Shown here in pieces: positions 8,202 through 16,355 of a stretch of DNA of 36,759 bases; within the stretch, counting starts at the first letter, position 1, and each line of letters starts with the position of its first letter. Made by a program: the position numbers and the translations under genes. The stretch is taken from positions 979 through 37,737 of the forward strand of contig NZ_NIJK01000035.1 in assembly GCF_002836975.1 (NCBI RefSeq), in the 5' to 3' direction. The notes below the pieces were generated by a model that was given only the letters and a program-made list of their open reading frames with translations, ran no database searches and was not told where the DNA came from. The DNA comes from Shewanella indica. GTDB taxonomy: Bacteria > Pseudomonadota > Gammaproteobacteria > Enterobacterales > Shewanellaceae.

Positions 8202-8567
8202 TTACATCTGTACTGAGTTGGGAGGGGGTGTTTGCTGTGAGAGTATGGTGGTTTGCAGGCTCCAGCTTGGCAGGGTAATCTGCTGGCTTCCAGTCATCAC
8301 CAAAGGGTGGCTGGTAGTAAGCAGGCTTACACCTGGTGTGCAGTGGCTGGCACAGTTGCCCATGGTGTCGCAATCCATGCCCAGATCGCAGTCGGGGCAA
8401 TGCTGCTGGCCTTGGCAGCAATCTATATCCATGGTCATGGTAGCGGATGCAGATGGGTTCATGGTCGCCATCGGCTGATGCTCAGACACGGCTATAGACG
8501 CAGCAGCAGGCATCATGGCCTGTCCCAGCGTCATTATCAGTGTCAGTATCAGCAGCAAGCTTCTCAT
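8202..8567 (-). CDS. Cys/Met-rich short exported protein (B)
   Basis: A 121-residue protein with a signal peptide (MRSLLLILTLIMTLGQAMMP) followed by a Met/His/Ser stretch and a cysteine block: DIDCCQGQQHCPDCDLGMDC then DTMGNCASHC. It resembles protein A at 7091-7513 in layout (signal, Met/His linker, Cys cluster, hydrophobic or neutral tail), which suggests two diverged paralogues. No named family was recognised; metal binding is inferred from composition and from the neighbouring cus genes. The ATG at 8567 is chosen because AAGGA lies 5 bp upstream and the signal peptide starts there; the first ATG at 8594 adds nine unlikely residues. Confidence 0.6.
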   Translation of the reverse strand: MRSLLLILTLIMTLGQAMMPAAASIAVSEHQPMATMNPSASATMTMDIDCCQGQQHCPDCDLGMDCDTMGNCASHCTPGVSLLTTSHPLVMTGSQQITLPSWSLQTTILSQQTPPPNSVQM

Positions 8568-8954
8568 CATTATCCTTTGGGTCTGGCAAAGCACGCGATA
8601 GGTGCTTGCCTCAATAGACAGACATATTGGTTAAATAGTTTCCTCTTGTCCAAAATAAATTGTGCATTACCTCTTAGGTGTCGCTTGGATCACATTTATT
8701 GTTTCGAGAATTGGCTGTATGTTAATTATTCGATTGACTATGCTTGATTAAGCCTGTGCCATGCATTAGGTTTAGGAAAAGTGCATATATGGCGCCGACT
8801 TAAAATCCAGTCGTCAATAGGCCTTGAGAGTTAGAGCTAAGTCTCATTTTGCACTTTTCAGGTCAGATTAATGAAAGAAAACTGGTTTATAATCAAATTT
8901 CAGAACAACGAATAGCTCAATATAGATATAAGAATTTTATTTTGGAGAAGAGTG
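8568..8954. promoter_or_regulatory. divergent intergenic region upstream of cymA
   Basis: This 387-bp gene-free stretch separates the copper cluster from cymA. It holds a TATAAT at 8888-8893, about 60 bp before the cymA start, without a good -35 box. At 8676-8697 is a one-sided CRP-like site: TGTCG, six bases, then TCACA inside GATCACATTT. CymA is known to depend on CRP in S. oneidensis, so the site is of interest, but it is about 260 bp upstream of cymA and only one half matches well. It could serve the divergent gene instead. Confidence 0.3.
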
Positions 8955-9518
8955 ATGAACTGGCGTGCAATCTTTAAACCCAGCGCAAAGTATTCCATCC
9001 TGTCGCTGCTGGTTGTCGGCATAGTGATAGGTGTTGTGGGTTACTTCGCTACCCAGCAGACGCTGCATGCAACCAGTACAGATGCGTTCTGTATGACCTG
9101 CCACAGCAACCACTCACTGAAAGATGAAGTGCTGGCTTCTGCCCACGGCGGCGGTCGTGCCGGTGTAACTGTTCAGTGTCAAGACTGTCACCTGCCTCAC
9201 GGCCCGGTTGACTATCTGGTGAAAAAGATCATCGTTTCCAAGGATCTTTACGGTTTCCTGACTATCGATGGCTTCAATACTCAGGAATGGTTGGATGCCA
9301 ACCGTAAAGAGCAGGCTGACAAAGCACTGCACTACTTCCGTGATAATGACTCAGCCAACTGTCAGCATTGTCATACTCGCATCTATGAAAACCAGCCTGA
9401 AACCATGAAGAAAATGGCTGTTAGAATGCACAGCATGAACTTCAAGAAAGATCCTGAAAGCAGAAAGACCTGTGTGGATTGCCACAAGGGTGTAGCGCAT
9501 CCTTATCCAAAGGGCTAA
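8955..9518 (+). CDS. cymA: CymA, tetraheme menaquinol dehydrogenase (NapC/NirT family)
   Basis: A 187-residue inner-membrane c-type cytochrome that oxidises menaquinol and feeds electrons to many periplasmic reductases in Shewanella (fumarate, urocanate, nitrate, metal-reduction chains). One N-terminal transmembrane helix (about 14-32) is followed by four CXXCH heme motifs: CMTCH 46-50, CQDCH 75-79, CQHCH 136-140 and CVDCH 173-177. The sequence closely matches what I recall of S. oneidensis CymA, including length and the end GVAHPYPKG. The ATG at 8955 is preferred over a GTG at 8952 because GGAG is 7 bp upstream and the product length matches. It is monocistronic, with its own terminator. Confidence 0.95.
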   Translation: MNWRAIFKPSAKYSILSLLVVGIVIGVVGYFATQQTLHATSTDAFCMTCHSNHSLKDEVLASAHGGGRAGVTVQCQDCHLPHGPVDYLVKKIIVSKDLYGFLTIDGFNTQEWLDANRKEQADKALHYFRDNDSANCQHCHTRIYENQPETMKKMAVRMHSMNFKKDPESRKTCVDCHKGVAHPYPKG

Positions 9519-9532
9519 TCATTTTGAGCTGG

Positions 9533-9560
9533 AAAAACCGCTGCTTGCAGCGGTTTTTTT
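9533..9560 (+). terminator. cymA rho-independent terminator
   Basis: Stem AAAACCGCTG / CAGCGGTTTT with a short CTTG loop and a run of seven or more T, starting 14 bp after the cymA stop. The A-rich left side would also allow weak function for minus-strand transcripts. Confidence 0.9.
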
Positions 9561-9676
9561 ATATCTGAAGTGAAGCTGGACTAGCGATCGACAGGCTTGA
9601 TGGAGGGGCGCGATTAAGCAAAACACTCGGTGTTTTTATCTGCAGTAAAGAGAGGCATTGGTCTGGAATAAGGGGG

Positions 9677-10111
9677 TTATCTTTGCCAGCGCATCAGCAG
9701 TCTGTGTTCACCAACACCAAAATAGTCGGCTTCCAGCCCCAGGTTTTCAAACCCCATACGGCTATAGAGATGGCGGGCCGAATTATCCGGCGCTACCGTT
9801 AATAACAGTTCATCGACACAGTGGCGGCAATCATCCAGACAAGCACTGAGCAAGTGCTTGCCTATCCCTTGGCCTTGTTTCGTCGGAGATACAGCCAGCG
9901 ACAACAGCCAGTGCTGTCCAGGCTTTTCGCTGCTCACCCGCAGCAGGTAACCTACCAGCTGACCGTCGACAAAGCTCCCCAGAAAACCACTGGACCAAGC
10001 ATCCAATGCCTGACGGAAAAAGAAGTCCGGGTAGCAATGCTCACCGAAGGTTGCCAGCTCTAAGGCCAATACGGCATCCAGATCGGCTCTGGATATTGGT
10101 CTTATCTGCAT
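9677..10111 (-). CDS. GNAT-family N-acetyltransferase
   Basis: A 144-residue protein with the GNAT fold. The acetyl-CoA pyrophosphate loop is SLAVSPTKQGQGIGKHLL (Q-x-x-G-x-G/A type) and the C-terminal half has NSARHLYSRMGFENLG, a common feature of RimI-like acetyltransferases. The substrate cannot be told from sequence; it lacks enough identity in my reading to be called RimI. It starts 4 bp after the cysQ stop with GGAG about 9 bp upstream, so it is probably the last gene of a nudE-cysQ-GNAT transcript. Confidence 0.75.
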   Translation of the reverse strand: MQIRPISRADLDAVLALELATFGEHCYPDFFFRQALDAWSSGFLGSFVDGQLVGYLLRVSSEKPGQHWLLSLAVSPTKQGQGIGKHLLSACLDDCRHCVDELLLTVAPDNSARHLYSRMGFENLGLEADYFGVGEHRLLMRWQR

Positions 10112-10115
10112 TAGA

Positions 10116-10928
10116 TTAATCTCCGGTCAGTATCTTGTCCCATTCGAGGTTCGGGGAACCGACCACGATAAAGTTAGGGTTTTCCAAGGATTCACGCTCG
10201 TTGTAGGTCAAGGGTTGCAGCTCAGTATCCATCAACTGGCCACCGGCTTCTTCTATGATGATCTGCGCCGCGCCCGTATCCCACTCGCCAGTGGGGCCTA
10301 CACGTACATAACAATCCGCTCTGCCTTCGGCTACCAGGCAGCTCTTGAGCGCAGCGCCACCGAGTGCTACAAGCTCACAATGTTTGGGTTGGTTGAATAG
10401 CTTGAGCACGGACTGCGGATCCTGACGGCGGCTGACTGCCAGGCGCAGGGCGTTATTTTGCTCTTTCGGTAACAGCTTGCTGTGAATTCGCAGCTCCGCC
10501 AGGGAAGTGCGCTTATAAGCGCCGAGTCCCGCGATGGCGTAGTAGCACACCTCGGTCATGGGCGCATAAACTACCCCCATAATAGGACGGTTGTGCTCAA
10601 CCAAGGCGATAATCACCGAGAAATCGCCGCTGCCGGCAATAAATTCTCCGGTGCCATCCAAGGGATCCACCAACCAGTAGCGGCGCCACTGGCTGCGTTC
10701 AGAAAGGGGAATATCTGCGGCTTCCTCAGACAATACCGGGATATCCGGTGTCAATGCCTGCAGCCTGCTGCAGATGATATTGTGGGCCGCGATATCGGCC
10801 GAAGTGACAGGGGTGTTATCTTCCTTGGTTTCCTTGCTGAAACTGCCTTGTTGGTAGATCTGGCGAATTTTCTGCCCCGCTTCCATTGCAATGGCGATAA
10901 CATGATCTATCAACTCTTCTGGCTTCAT
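10116..10928 (-). CDS. cysQ: CysQ, 3'(2'),5'-bisphosphate nucleotidase
   Basis: A 270-residue member of the inositol-monophosphatase superfamily that removes the 3'-phosphate from PAP/PAPS, keeping sulfate assimilation free of inhibition. Metal-binding motifs are present: VLSEEAADI, LVDPLDGTGEF (the D-P-L-D-G-T core) and the late EWDTGAAQIIIEEAGG. Length fits E. coli CysQ. The start is placed at the ATG at 10928, where GGAG lies 5 bp upstream and MKPEELIDHV matches the family start; an in-frame upstream start would add eleven residues. It lies 58 bp after nudE on the same strand, an order seen in other gammaproteobacteria next to gsp genes. Confidence 0.9.
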   Translation of the reverse strand: MKPEELIDHVIAIAMEAGQKIRQIYQQGSFSKETKEDNTPVTSADIAAHNIICSRLQALTPDIPVLSEEAADIPLSERSQWRRYWLVDPLDGTGEFIAGSGDFSVIIALVEHNRPIMGVVYAPMTEVCYYAIAGLGAYKRTSLAELRIHSKLLPKEQNNALRLAVSRRQDPQSVLKLFNQPKHCELVALGGAALKSCLVAEGRADCYVRVGPTGEWDTGAAQIIIEEAGGQLMDTELQPLTYNERESLENPNFIVVGSPNLEWDKILTGD

Positions 10929-10986
10929 AACTACTCCAAACGCTTTCCATCGGATAAGCAAAAGTCAGTGGCCGCTACGGCCATTT

Positions 10987-11550
10987 TTAGGGGGATTCTG
11001 TCAGTCTCAGCTGTTTCATCGCCAAAAACAAGGCGCTGACGCTGCGTCCTTCTGAAAAATCATTCATGTCCAGCAGTTCTTGCCAGCGCGCCAGCGGCCA
11101 GGGAACCAGCTCTATCGGTTCAGGTTCATCGCCTTCCAGGCGACTCTCATAGAGATCTTCGGCCAGGAAAATTTGCATCTTACTGGCGAAATACCCGGGA
11201 GCCAGACTCAACTCCTTTAGCTTGGTCAGTTTACGGGCACCATAGCCTATCTCTTCCTGCAGTTCACGGTTGGCGGCTTCGGCGGCGGTTTCACCCGGGT
11301 CGATCAGTCCCTTGGGAAAGCCAAGCTCATAGTTGTGGGTTCCCGCGGCATATTCGCTGCCCAGCAGTAACCACTCACCATTGAGAACCGGCACCACCAT
11401 CACGGCGCCGCGGCTGGCGCCTTTCATCCGCTCGTAGTGACGTTCCTCTTGATTGGAGAAACGCAGATGTACCTGTTCTATTTGAAACAGACGACTGCGG
11501 GCAACAACTTCGGTGTGTAATATTTCCGGCTTCTTCTGCCGCTCTGTCAT
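10987..11550 (-). CDS. nudE: NudE, ADP-ribose/NADH-type Nudix hydrolase
   Basis: A 187-residue Nudix hydrolase, close in length to E. coli NudE (186), which cleaves Ap3A, ADP-ribose and NADH. The Nudix box G-x5-E-x7-R-E-U-x-E-E-x-G-U is intact: GLIDPGETAAEAANRE then LQEEIGY. The ATG at 11550 is preferred over an upstream in-frame TTG at 11571 because AGAGG precedes it and the product length then matches. It lies downstream of gspN with a 215-bp gap containing a hairpin, so it probably has its own promoter. Confidence 0.9.
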   Translation of the reverse strand: MTERQKKPEILHTEVVARSRLFQIEQVHLRFSNQEERHYERMKGASRGAVMVVPVLNGEWLLLGSEYAAGTHNYELGFPKGLIDPGETAAEAANRELQEEIGYGARKLTKLKELSLAPGYFASKMQIFLAEDLYESRLEGDEPEPIELVPWPLARWQELLDMNDFSEGRSVSALFLAMKQLRLTESP

Positions 11551-11733
11551 AGAGGCCTCTGACGCTGACAAACTGAAAATGTGACTCAGGCTACAATGTT
11601 ATACCAATTCACACGAAATAACAGAGCTGCAGAGTTTGTCTGGGCGGTGGGAATTTTCAGATTAGTCGACTTGGATACAAGCGCTGGCGGGTTTCCGCAG
11701 GGTTTTAAACGGGAAAGCTCAAATTGAACAAAT

Positions 11734-11758
11734 GGCAGCCGAGAGAAACCCGGCTGCC
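11734..11758 (-). terminator. hairpin after gspN, probable terminator
   Basis: Stem GGCAGCCG / CGGCTGCC with a nine-base loop lies 7 bp after the gspN stop on the minus strand. The T tract that follows on that strand is weak (ATTTGTTC), so termination may be partial and allow readthrough into nudE. Confidence 0.5.
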
Positions 11759-11765
11759 TGCTTAT

Positions 11766-12527
11766 TTAAAGACCTGGGATTTTGCCGTTGTAATTGATGG
11801 GGAAATATCCTTGGGGATCACGCTTGCCCAGAAATGGCAAAGCTTTTTTCAGATCTTCAGACTGAGCCTGAGTCTCACGAATGCGGGCCTTGACCTCAAG
11901 TTGTTCATTGGCCTTGAGCAGCAAGGTGCCGGCCACGCCTATGGCGTTTTTCTCTTCATCGGTCGCCAGTTGCACCTGACCGGCAACACACTGCAGGCCG
12001 AGTTCTATGTCTCCCAAGGGATATTGGCCAAACTGGTTCTTGATGCCGACCCGATTGAGAAATACTTTGCCGCTGAGCGCCTCACACCAAGGCTGGCCTT
12101 GCGCCAGAGTGTCCAGTAACACTGAGACTTCACCGCTTACCTGGGTGCGAAATGGCAGACGACTGCCAGCCAAGAGAAATTCTGCCGGTGCTTCAAAACG
12201 CAGCTTCTCGGCGCTGATAGCGCCGGCAGCCAAGGTGACTTGCCCCTTGGCACTGACAGCACTGGCGCGACTGCCCAGCTGGAAGTCCAGTTTGGCTTTG
12301 CCGGTCAGCAGCGCCCAGGGACTGAGATCCCAGCTCAGCTGTTCCAGCTGACGTTGTTGCAGCTTAATGACATCAATACTGCCGCTCCAGATAGTACCGC
12401 TGACGCCACCGAGTTGCAGATTACTTGGCAGAGGTGCCAGCGAAACCGCTAACCTTGCAGGAAAGAGTGCCAGCATAAATGCCAGGTAGATCAGCACACA
12501 GAGTATTATTTTACTAATCAGTTTCAA
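11766..12527 (-). CDS. gspN: type II secretion protein GspN
   Basis: A 253-residue inner-membrane-anchored protein with one N-terminal helix (about 5-25) and a beta-rich periplasmic part. Family-typical phrases include LGGVSGTIWSGS near the N-terminus and YFPINYNGKIPGL at the end. GspN is an accessory, not always present, component of type II secretion whose exact role is not settled. It is the last gsp gene, 9 bp after gspM. Confidence 0.88.
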   Translation of the reverse strand: MKLISKIILCVLIYLAFMLALFPARLAVSLAPLPSNLQLGGVSGTIWSGSIDVIKLQQRQLEQLSWDLSPWALLTGKAKLDFQLGSRASAVSAKGQVTLAAGAISAEKLRFEAPAEFLLAGSRLPFRTQVSGEVSVLLDTLAQGQPWCEALSGKVFLNRVGIKNQFGQYPLGDIELGLQCVAGQVQLATDEEKNAIGVAGTLLLKANEQLEVKARIRETQAQSEDLKKALPFLGKRDPQGYFPINYNGKIPGL

Positions 12528-12536
12528 GATTACACC

Positions 12537-13016
12537 TTACGACTGAGATAACTGGATTCGTCTGACTTTCACCATGCCAGGGCTATCACCTTCGGCCAGA
12601 TCCAGGCTGTCCAGCGACAAGCCCTGTTTCTGTACCAGATCCCCAAGATAGGAGATCAGGCTATCGAAGGGCACTTCATCCATCCAGATCTGGATCTGTT
12701 TCCCCTGTGGTGCCATGCGGGTGATCTCTAAGTCATAGCTGGCGGCACTCTGGGTCACCACAGTGCTGAGACTCCCCTTGAGAGCCGGTCTGTCGCCGCT
12801 TTGTTTGATACCGGCAATTTTATTGGCTGTCTGTTTCACAAAGCTGAGCATCTGGGTCTGAGCATTGAGGTTACTCTGTGCCTTCTGCTCGGCATTGCTT
12901 ATCGGTGTCCAGATCCCCCAATAAAGGATCCCGACAGCGACTATCACTGCCATGGCCGCGACCAATTGCTGCTCCCGCTGCGCCAGTGATTCCCACCAGT
13001 TACGCAAATTTTCCAT
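12537..13016 (-). CDS. gspM: type II secretion protein GspM
   Basis: A 159-residue inner-membrane protein of the assembly platform that pairs with GspL. It has a short cytoplasmic start (MENLRNWWESLAQREQQ), one transmembrane helix (about 18-36) and a periplasmic ferredoxin-like domain. The gspL stop codon and the gspM ATG are directly adjacent, so translation is probably coupled. Confidence 0.92.
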   Translation of the reverse strand: MENLRNWWESLAQREQQLVAAMAVIVAVGILYWGIWTPISNAEQKAQSNLNAQTQMLSFVKQTANKIAGIKQSGDRPALKGSLSTVVTQSAASYDLEITRMAPQGKQIQIWMDEVPFDSLISYLGDLVQKQGLSLDSLDLAEGDSPGMVKVRRIQLSQS

Positions 13017-14204
13017 TTATTTGCTCCTCAGGGTCAGAGTACTGGTGACCGCATTTTCAGTACTGTTCATTGCCCCACCCTCGAGATGGAATTGACGCCC
13101 GGCCAGCTCTTTGAACTGTTCTATCTGGGCGTAGCTCTTGGCCGTCACCTGCATACGGATTTCATTGCGCCCGGCATCAAATCTCAGGCTATTGGGCTTG
13201 AGATCCGGCACTTGTTTGAAAGCGCCTTCCAGTCCATCCAGCATGGCAAAAAATTCACCACCCGAACCACTGCCCTGCAGGGTTCTGAGCTGAGATTCCA
13301 GCTGCGAGCGCAGATTGACTATCCGCGAACTGCCGGGAACCACCTGACGATAAATGTTTTCGCTCTGCGCCTTCAAGTCATCGGCCTCACTCTGCATCTG
13401 ATGTATGTTAAGCCCTTTGTTAACCAAGCCAAGCAGCAGAGCTATGGCGGCGACAACAGCCACCCGTTTCCAAAGCAGCAGATGCTTACTGTATTCACGC
13501 TTGGGGACATAGGGGCCGGACAGCAGATTGATAGGTGACTTGAGTAGCCCCTTGGCCAACACCAGCATGGGCATCTCCAGCGGCATCTGCCGACACTCCA
13601 GATCCGGCCATTGAAATTCGGTATAGCAGGCCAGGCTCGGTGCTGTTTGCTGCTCTTCGAGCAGCCCGGGCAGTAAGGGTTGCAGCCAGTCCTTGGGCAT
13701 GCTCATACCCATGCCCTCGGCTGTACGCAGCAAGAGTTGATCTTCATAGGCCATCAGGGCCCAATCACAGTCTTCCCGCTCCAGTGCCAGACAATCCGGT
13801 ACCATTTTACGCACTTTGAGCCCGGCCTCGTTCAGCCAGGAGAGCCAGTTTTGCATCTGCTCATGGGCAACCACGGCCACACTCAGGCTCTCGCCACTGC
13901 GGGGGCCAACGACAAAGTGCAGCTCATCAACATTCTGGGCCAGGGTATCTTCAAGCAGGAAAGGCAACGCCTTGAGAGCCTGGCGTTGGCCCTTCTCCGG
14001 TAGTTCGACCGAAGTGAGCTGAATGGCACTGGCCGGCACCAACACATCGACCGGCCGATTACCGGCTCGTTGCGTCAGGGTCGCCAGCGACCGCGCATCA
14101 ACCAGCTCTCCCGAGGCAATAATCTCCTGTTCCTGCTCAGACCATACGACCCAGGCGCAGGGCGAGCCCAGGTTTTTGCCTAAACGGATAAATAAGCGTT
14201 CACT
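13017..14204 (-). CDS. gspL: type II secretion protein GspL
   Basis: A 395-residue protein that tethers the GspE ATPase to the inner membrane. It has a cytoplasmic actin-like domain, a transmembrane segment around residues 240-262 (VAVVAAIALLLGLV) and a periplasmic ferredoxin-like domain that meets GspM. The start is taken as GTG at 14204, giving MSERLFIRLGK as in other GspL proteins, with GGAG 7 bp upstream; a TTG six codons earlier overlaps that ribosome-binding site and is unlikely. Confidence 0.9.
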   Translation of the reverse strand, partial: SERLFIRLGKNLGSPCAWVVWSEQEQEIIASGELVDARSLATLTQRAGNRPVDVLVPASAIQLTSVELPEKGQRQALKALPFLLEDTLAQNVDELHFVVGPRSGESLSVAVVAHEQMQNWLSWLNEAGLKVRKMVPDCLALEREDCDWALMAYEDQLLLRTAEGMGMSMPKDWLQPLLPGLLEEQQTAPSLACYTEFQWPDLECRQMPLEMPMLVLAKGLLKSPINLLSGPYVPKREYSKHLLLWKRVAVVAAIALLLGLVNKGLNIHQMQSEADDLKAQSENIYRQVVPGSSRIVNLRSQLESQLRTLQGSGSGGEFFAMLDGLEGAFKQVPDLKPNSLRFDAGRNEIRMQVTAKSYAQIEQFKELAGRQFHLEGGAMNSTENAVTSTLTLRSK

Positions 14205-14255
14205 CACTATTATTCTCCACAATCCCTGGCCTTGGAGGCTTAGGGGCTTGTCCTG

Positions 14256-15248
14256 TTATTCTTGTCCGCCATATTGCCGGGTCAACACTTCGAGCTGATT
14301 CCCACCCACTATATGCAGCATACTTTCCAATCGGAACAGGGCATCATCTACCCTGGCCTTGGCCTCCAGCTTAAAAAACTTACTGTTGACCACAAAACTG
14401 GACTTGAGCTGATCATTCTTACTGGCAATCGAGGTCAAAGAACCCAGCGCCCAGAAATCTTCTATTTTGTCGAAGCCCCCCGCTGGGCGCTGGTTAATAA
14501 TGCTTTCTGCTTCGCCTACCGAGATCTGGTTTTCCAGCATGCCAGCCAGCAGTGCAGCCTGCTCAACCTTGATGGTGTTGACGTTCAACAACTGTCGGTC
14601 ATTTCCCGGTATGGCGCAAACATAGGGCTTTAAAATGCGATAAGTCTCTTGGTTAAAGCCAAACACTGCCCTGAGTTCACTGCTGTGACTCATTAGCGTG
14701 TTGGCCGCCCGGTAAGGGACAACCCGCGCTTCATACTCGGCATCTTCGGCGCCAAAGGGTGAGGCTATCGAATCCTCATCCAGATAATCTTTCAACGTAT
14801 GGGTCAGACGTTCGGCACCGAATTCATCCATCCCCAAGGATTCCAGTAATCCTTTGAACTGTCTGGCGGCCAGCGGCATCTTCTGCGGTTGCCCATCTGT
14901 CGTCTCTTTGCTGCTGACACTCAAGGCATTGAGGTTAAAACAGCTGCGAAGATCGGAAATGGTGCCGCCGATTTCGCCATTTTCTGCCGGGAGAATGACA
15001 TCTGCCAGTGCCCAGTATTGTTGCAGATGCACCCGACCTTCAGAGTCATCCAGATCCTGTTTCAATACCTTACGCGCTAACTCTTCGGCCGAAATGGCAT
15101 ACCAGTAAGCTTGGTCATACTGCGCCAGATTTAAGGTTCTGCGCACTGATAACTGATTGCGCCCGGTAATACTGGTCGCCAGCACGGCCACAATCGCTAC
15201 TATCAGCAGCACCACTATCAGAGCAACCCCTCTTTGTTTGCCTTTCAT
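14256..15248 (-). CDS. gspK: minor pseudopilin GspK
   Basis: A 330-residue minor pseudopilin, the tip of the GspIJK complex. The prepilin cleavage site is G-VALIVVLLIV after seven residues. As is normal for GspK, the glutamate at +5 is absent. A large globular insert and the length agree with the family (about 300-330). The start codon overlaps the gspJ stop by one base (TGATG). Confidence 0.93.
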   Translation of the reverse strand: MKGKQRGVALIVVLLIVAIVAVLATSITGRNQLSVRRTLNLAQYDQAYWYAISAEELARKVLKQDLDDSEGRVHLQQYWALADVILPAENGEIGGTISDLRSCFNLNALSVSSKETTDGQPQKMPLAARQFKGLLESLGMDEFGAERLTHTLKDYLDEDSIASPFGAEDAEYEARVVPYRAANTLMSHSSELRAVFGFNQETYRILKPYVCAIPGNDRQLLNVNTIKVEQAALLAGMLENQISVGEAESIINQRPAGGFDKIEDFWALGSLTSIASKNDQLKSSFVVNSKFFKLEAKARVDDALFRLESMLHIVGGNQLEVLTRQYGGQE

Positions 15249-15991
15249 CAGAGTTCCTCTTTACCTTGGCCTGAGTCGTTACCCTCTTGGCCGTCCGACT
15301 CCTGCTGACCACCATCTGTATTAGTGCCGCTGTTGTTATCCCCTTTGTTAGTGTCGCCACTATTATCATTCTGTTTGTCGGCTGCCGGGGCTCCAATCGG
15401 CAACAGGAATTTGCGGCTGATAACGCCTCTGTCCTCTGTTTCTATCTCTATGGCGATCGCCTTGGGTAACTTGCTGGCATCGGCTTTACGTTGCCACTTG
15501 TCCTCGACAAAAAAGGCGTACTTTACCGATAGCACCTTGTCCATCAATACGGTTTTAATCGGCTCGGCGCCGAATTCCGGCTCTGGATAAGGATAGTACC
15601 AACGCTCAAGTCGGCCTTCCTGTACTACATAGGCCACAGACTGCAGGCTGCCTCTTGGCAGTAAGCCTCCCGGGTTGAGCCACCCGAGACGAAAAAACAC
15701 CAGCGCCTCGGATTCAGAGTCCAGAATATCAGTCCCGGTTTGAAACACAGTGCTGCCACGGCCGCCTTCCAGTAGCCTGGGAGTACGGGCCACCATCTGG
15801 CCCAGATCCCGCTCCAACACCCCAAAGCCCTGCTGCAGGTATTTGAGTTGCTGTGAAAAATCGCGGGTCACCTCATCGTTCTTCAGCACAGTTTGTAATA
15901 CAGCATTGGCTGCCAGGCCCAACATGGCGAAGATCGCTATGGCGATCAGCATCTCCAGCAGGGTAAAGCCGCTATTCCTGCTTGAGTACAT
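15248..15991 (-). CDS. gspJ: minor pseudopilin GspJ with a low-complexity C-terminal tail
   Basis: A 247-residue minor pseudopilin with the cleavage site SG-FTLLEMLIAIAIF. The body to about residue 200 (ISRKFLLPIG) resembles other GspJ proteins of 195-220 residues. Residues 202-247 are an added hydrophilic tail made almost only of Gly, Asn, Asp, Ser, Gln, Glu and Thr (for example NSGDTNKGDNNSGTNTDGGQ). The tail is in frame, has no hydrophobic residues until the end, and is followed directly by gspK. It is likely disordered. It overlaps gspI by about 20 bp at its start. Confidence 0.92.
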   Translation of the reverse strand: MYSSRNSGFTLLEMLIAIAIFAMLGLAANAVLQTVLKNDEVTRDFSQQLKYLQQGFGVLERDLGQMVARTPRLLEGGRGSTVFQTGTDILDSESEALVFFRLGWLNPGGLLPRGSLQSVAYVVQEGRLERWYYPYPEPEFGAEPIKTVLMDKVLSVKYAFFVEDKWQRKADASKLPKAIAIEIETEDRGVISRKFLLPIGAPAADKQNDNSGDTNKGDNNSGTNTDGGQQESDGQEGNDSGQGKEEL

Positions 15992-16355
15992 AAGAGTTCA
16001 CCTGAGCGATGATCCGCTCGAATTTGTCATCATCGCTGACACTGATACGGATCATCCGAAAATTATCATCTGTGGTCTTGACCACCTCTTTGCGCCAATA
16101 CCAGGTTTGGCCAGCCAGTTCGCTACGACCATCTTTGCGTCCAAGAGCTGGAAAGCCTTTTTCCAACCTGGCATCCACCATCTGGTTATCGGCCACCCAC
16201 TGTGCCAGGGTGCGCTGTTCCAGAATCGGCATATTGGCAATCTGATCGCCTATGCTCTTGGTAATGGCCACCGCCGCAATGGCAAACACTGCCAGAGCGA
16301 CTATCACTTCCAGCAGCGTCATCCCCTTTTGCCGGGCAAGTTTATTCGAAATCAT
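15972..16355 (-). CDS. gspI: minor pseudopilin GspI
   Basis: A 127-residue minor pseudopilin with the prepilin site KG-MTLLEVIVALAVFAIAA, where Met replaces the usual Phe at +1, a common GspI trait. It starts the GspIJK tip complex. The ATG at 16355 is chosen because GGGGAGG lies 4 bp upstream and the leader is then of normal length; a longer in-frame start at 16394 lies inside gspH and is unlikely. It overlaps the end of gspH by 14 bp and the start of gspJ by 20 bp. Confidence 0.92.
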   Translation of the reverse strand: MISNKLARQKGMTLLEVIVALAVFAIAAVAITKSIGDQIANMPILEQRTLAQWVADNQMVDARLEKGFPALGRKDGRSELAGQTWYWRKEVVKTTDDNFRMIRISVSDDDKFERIIAQVNSYVLKQE

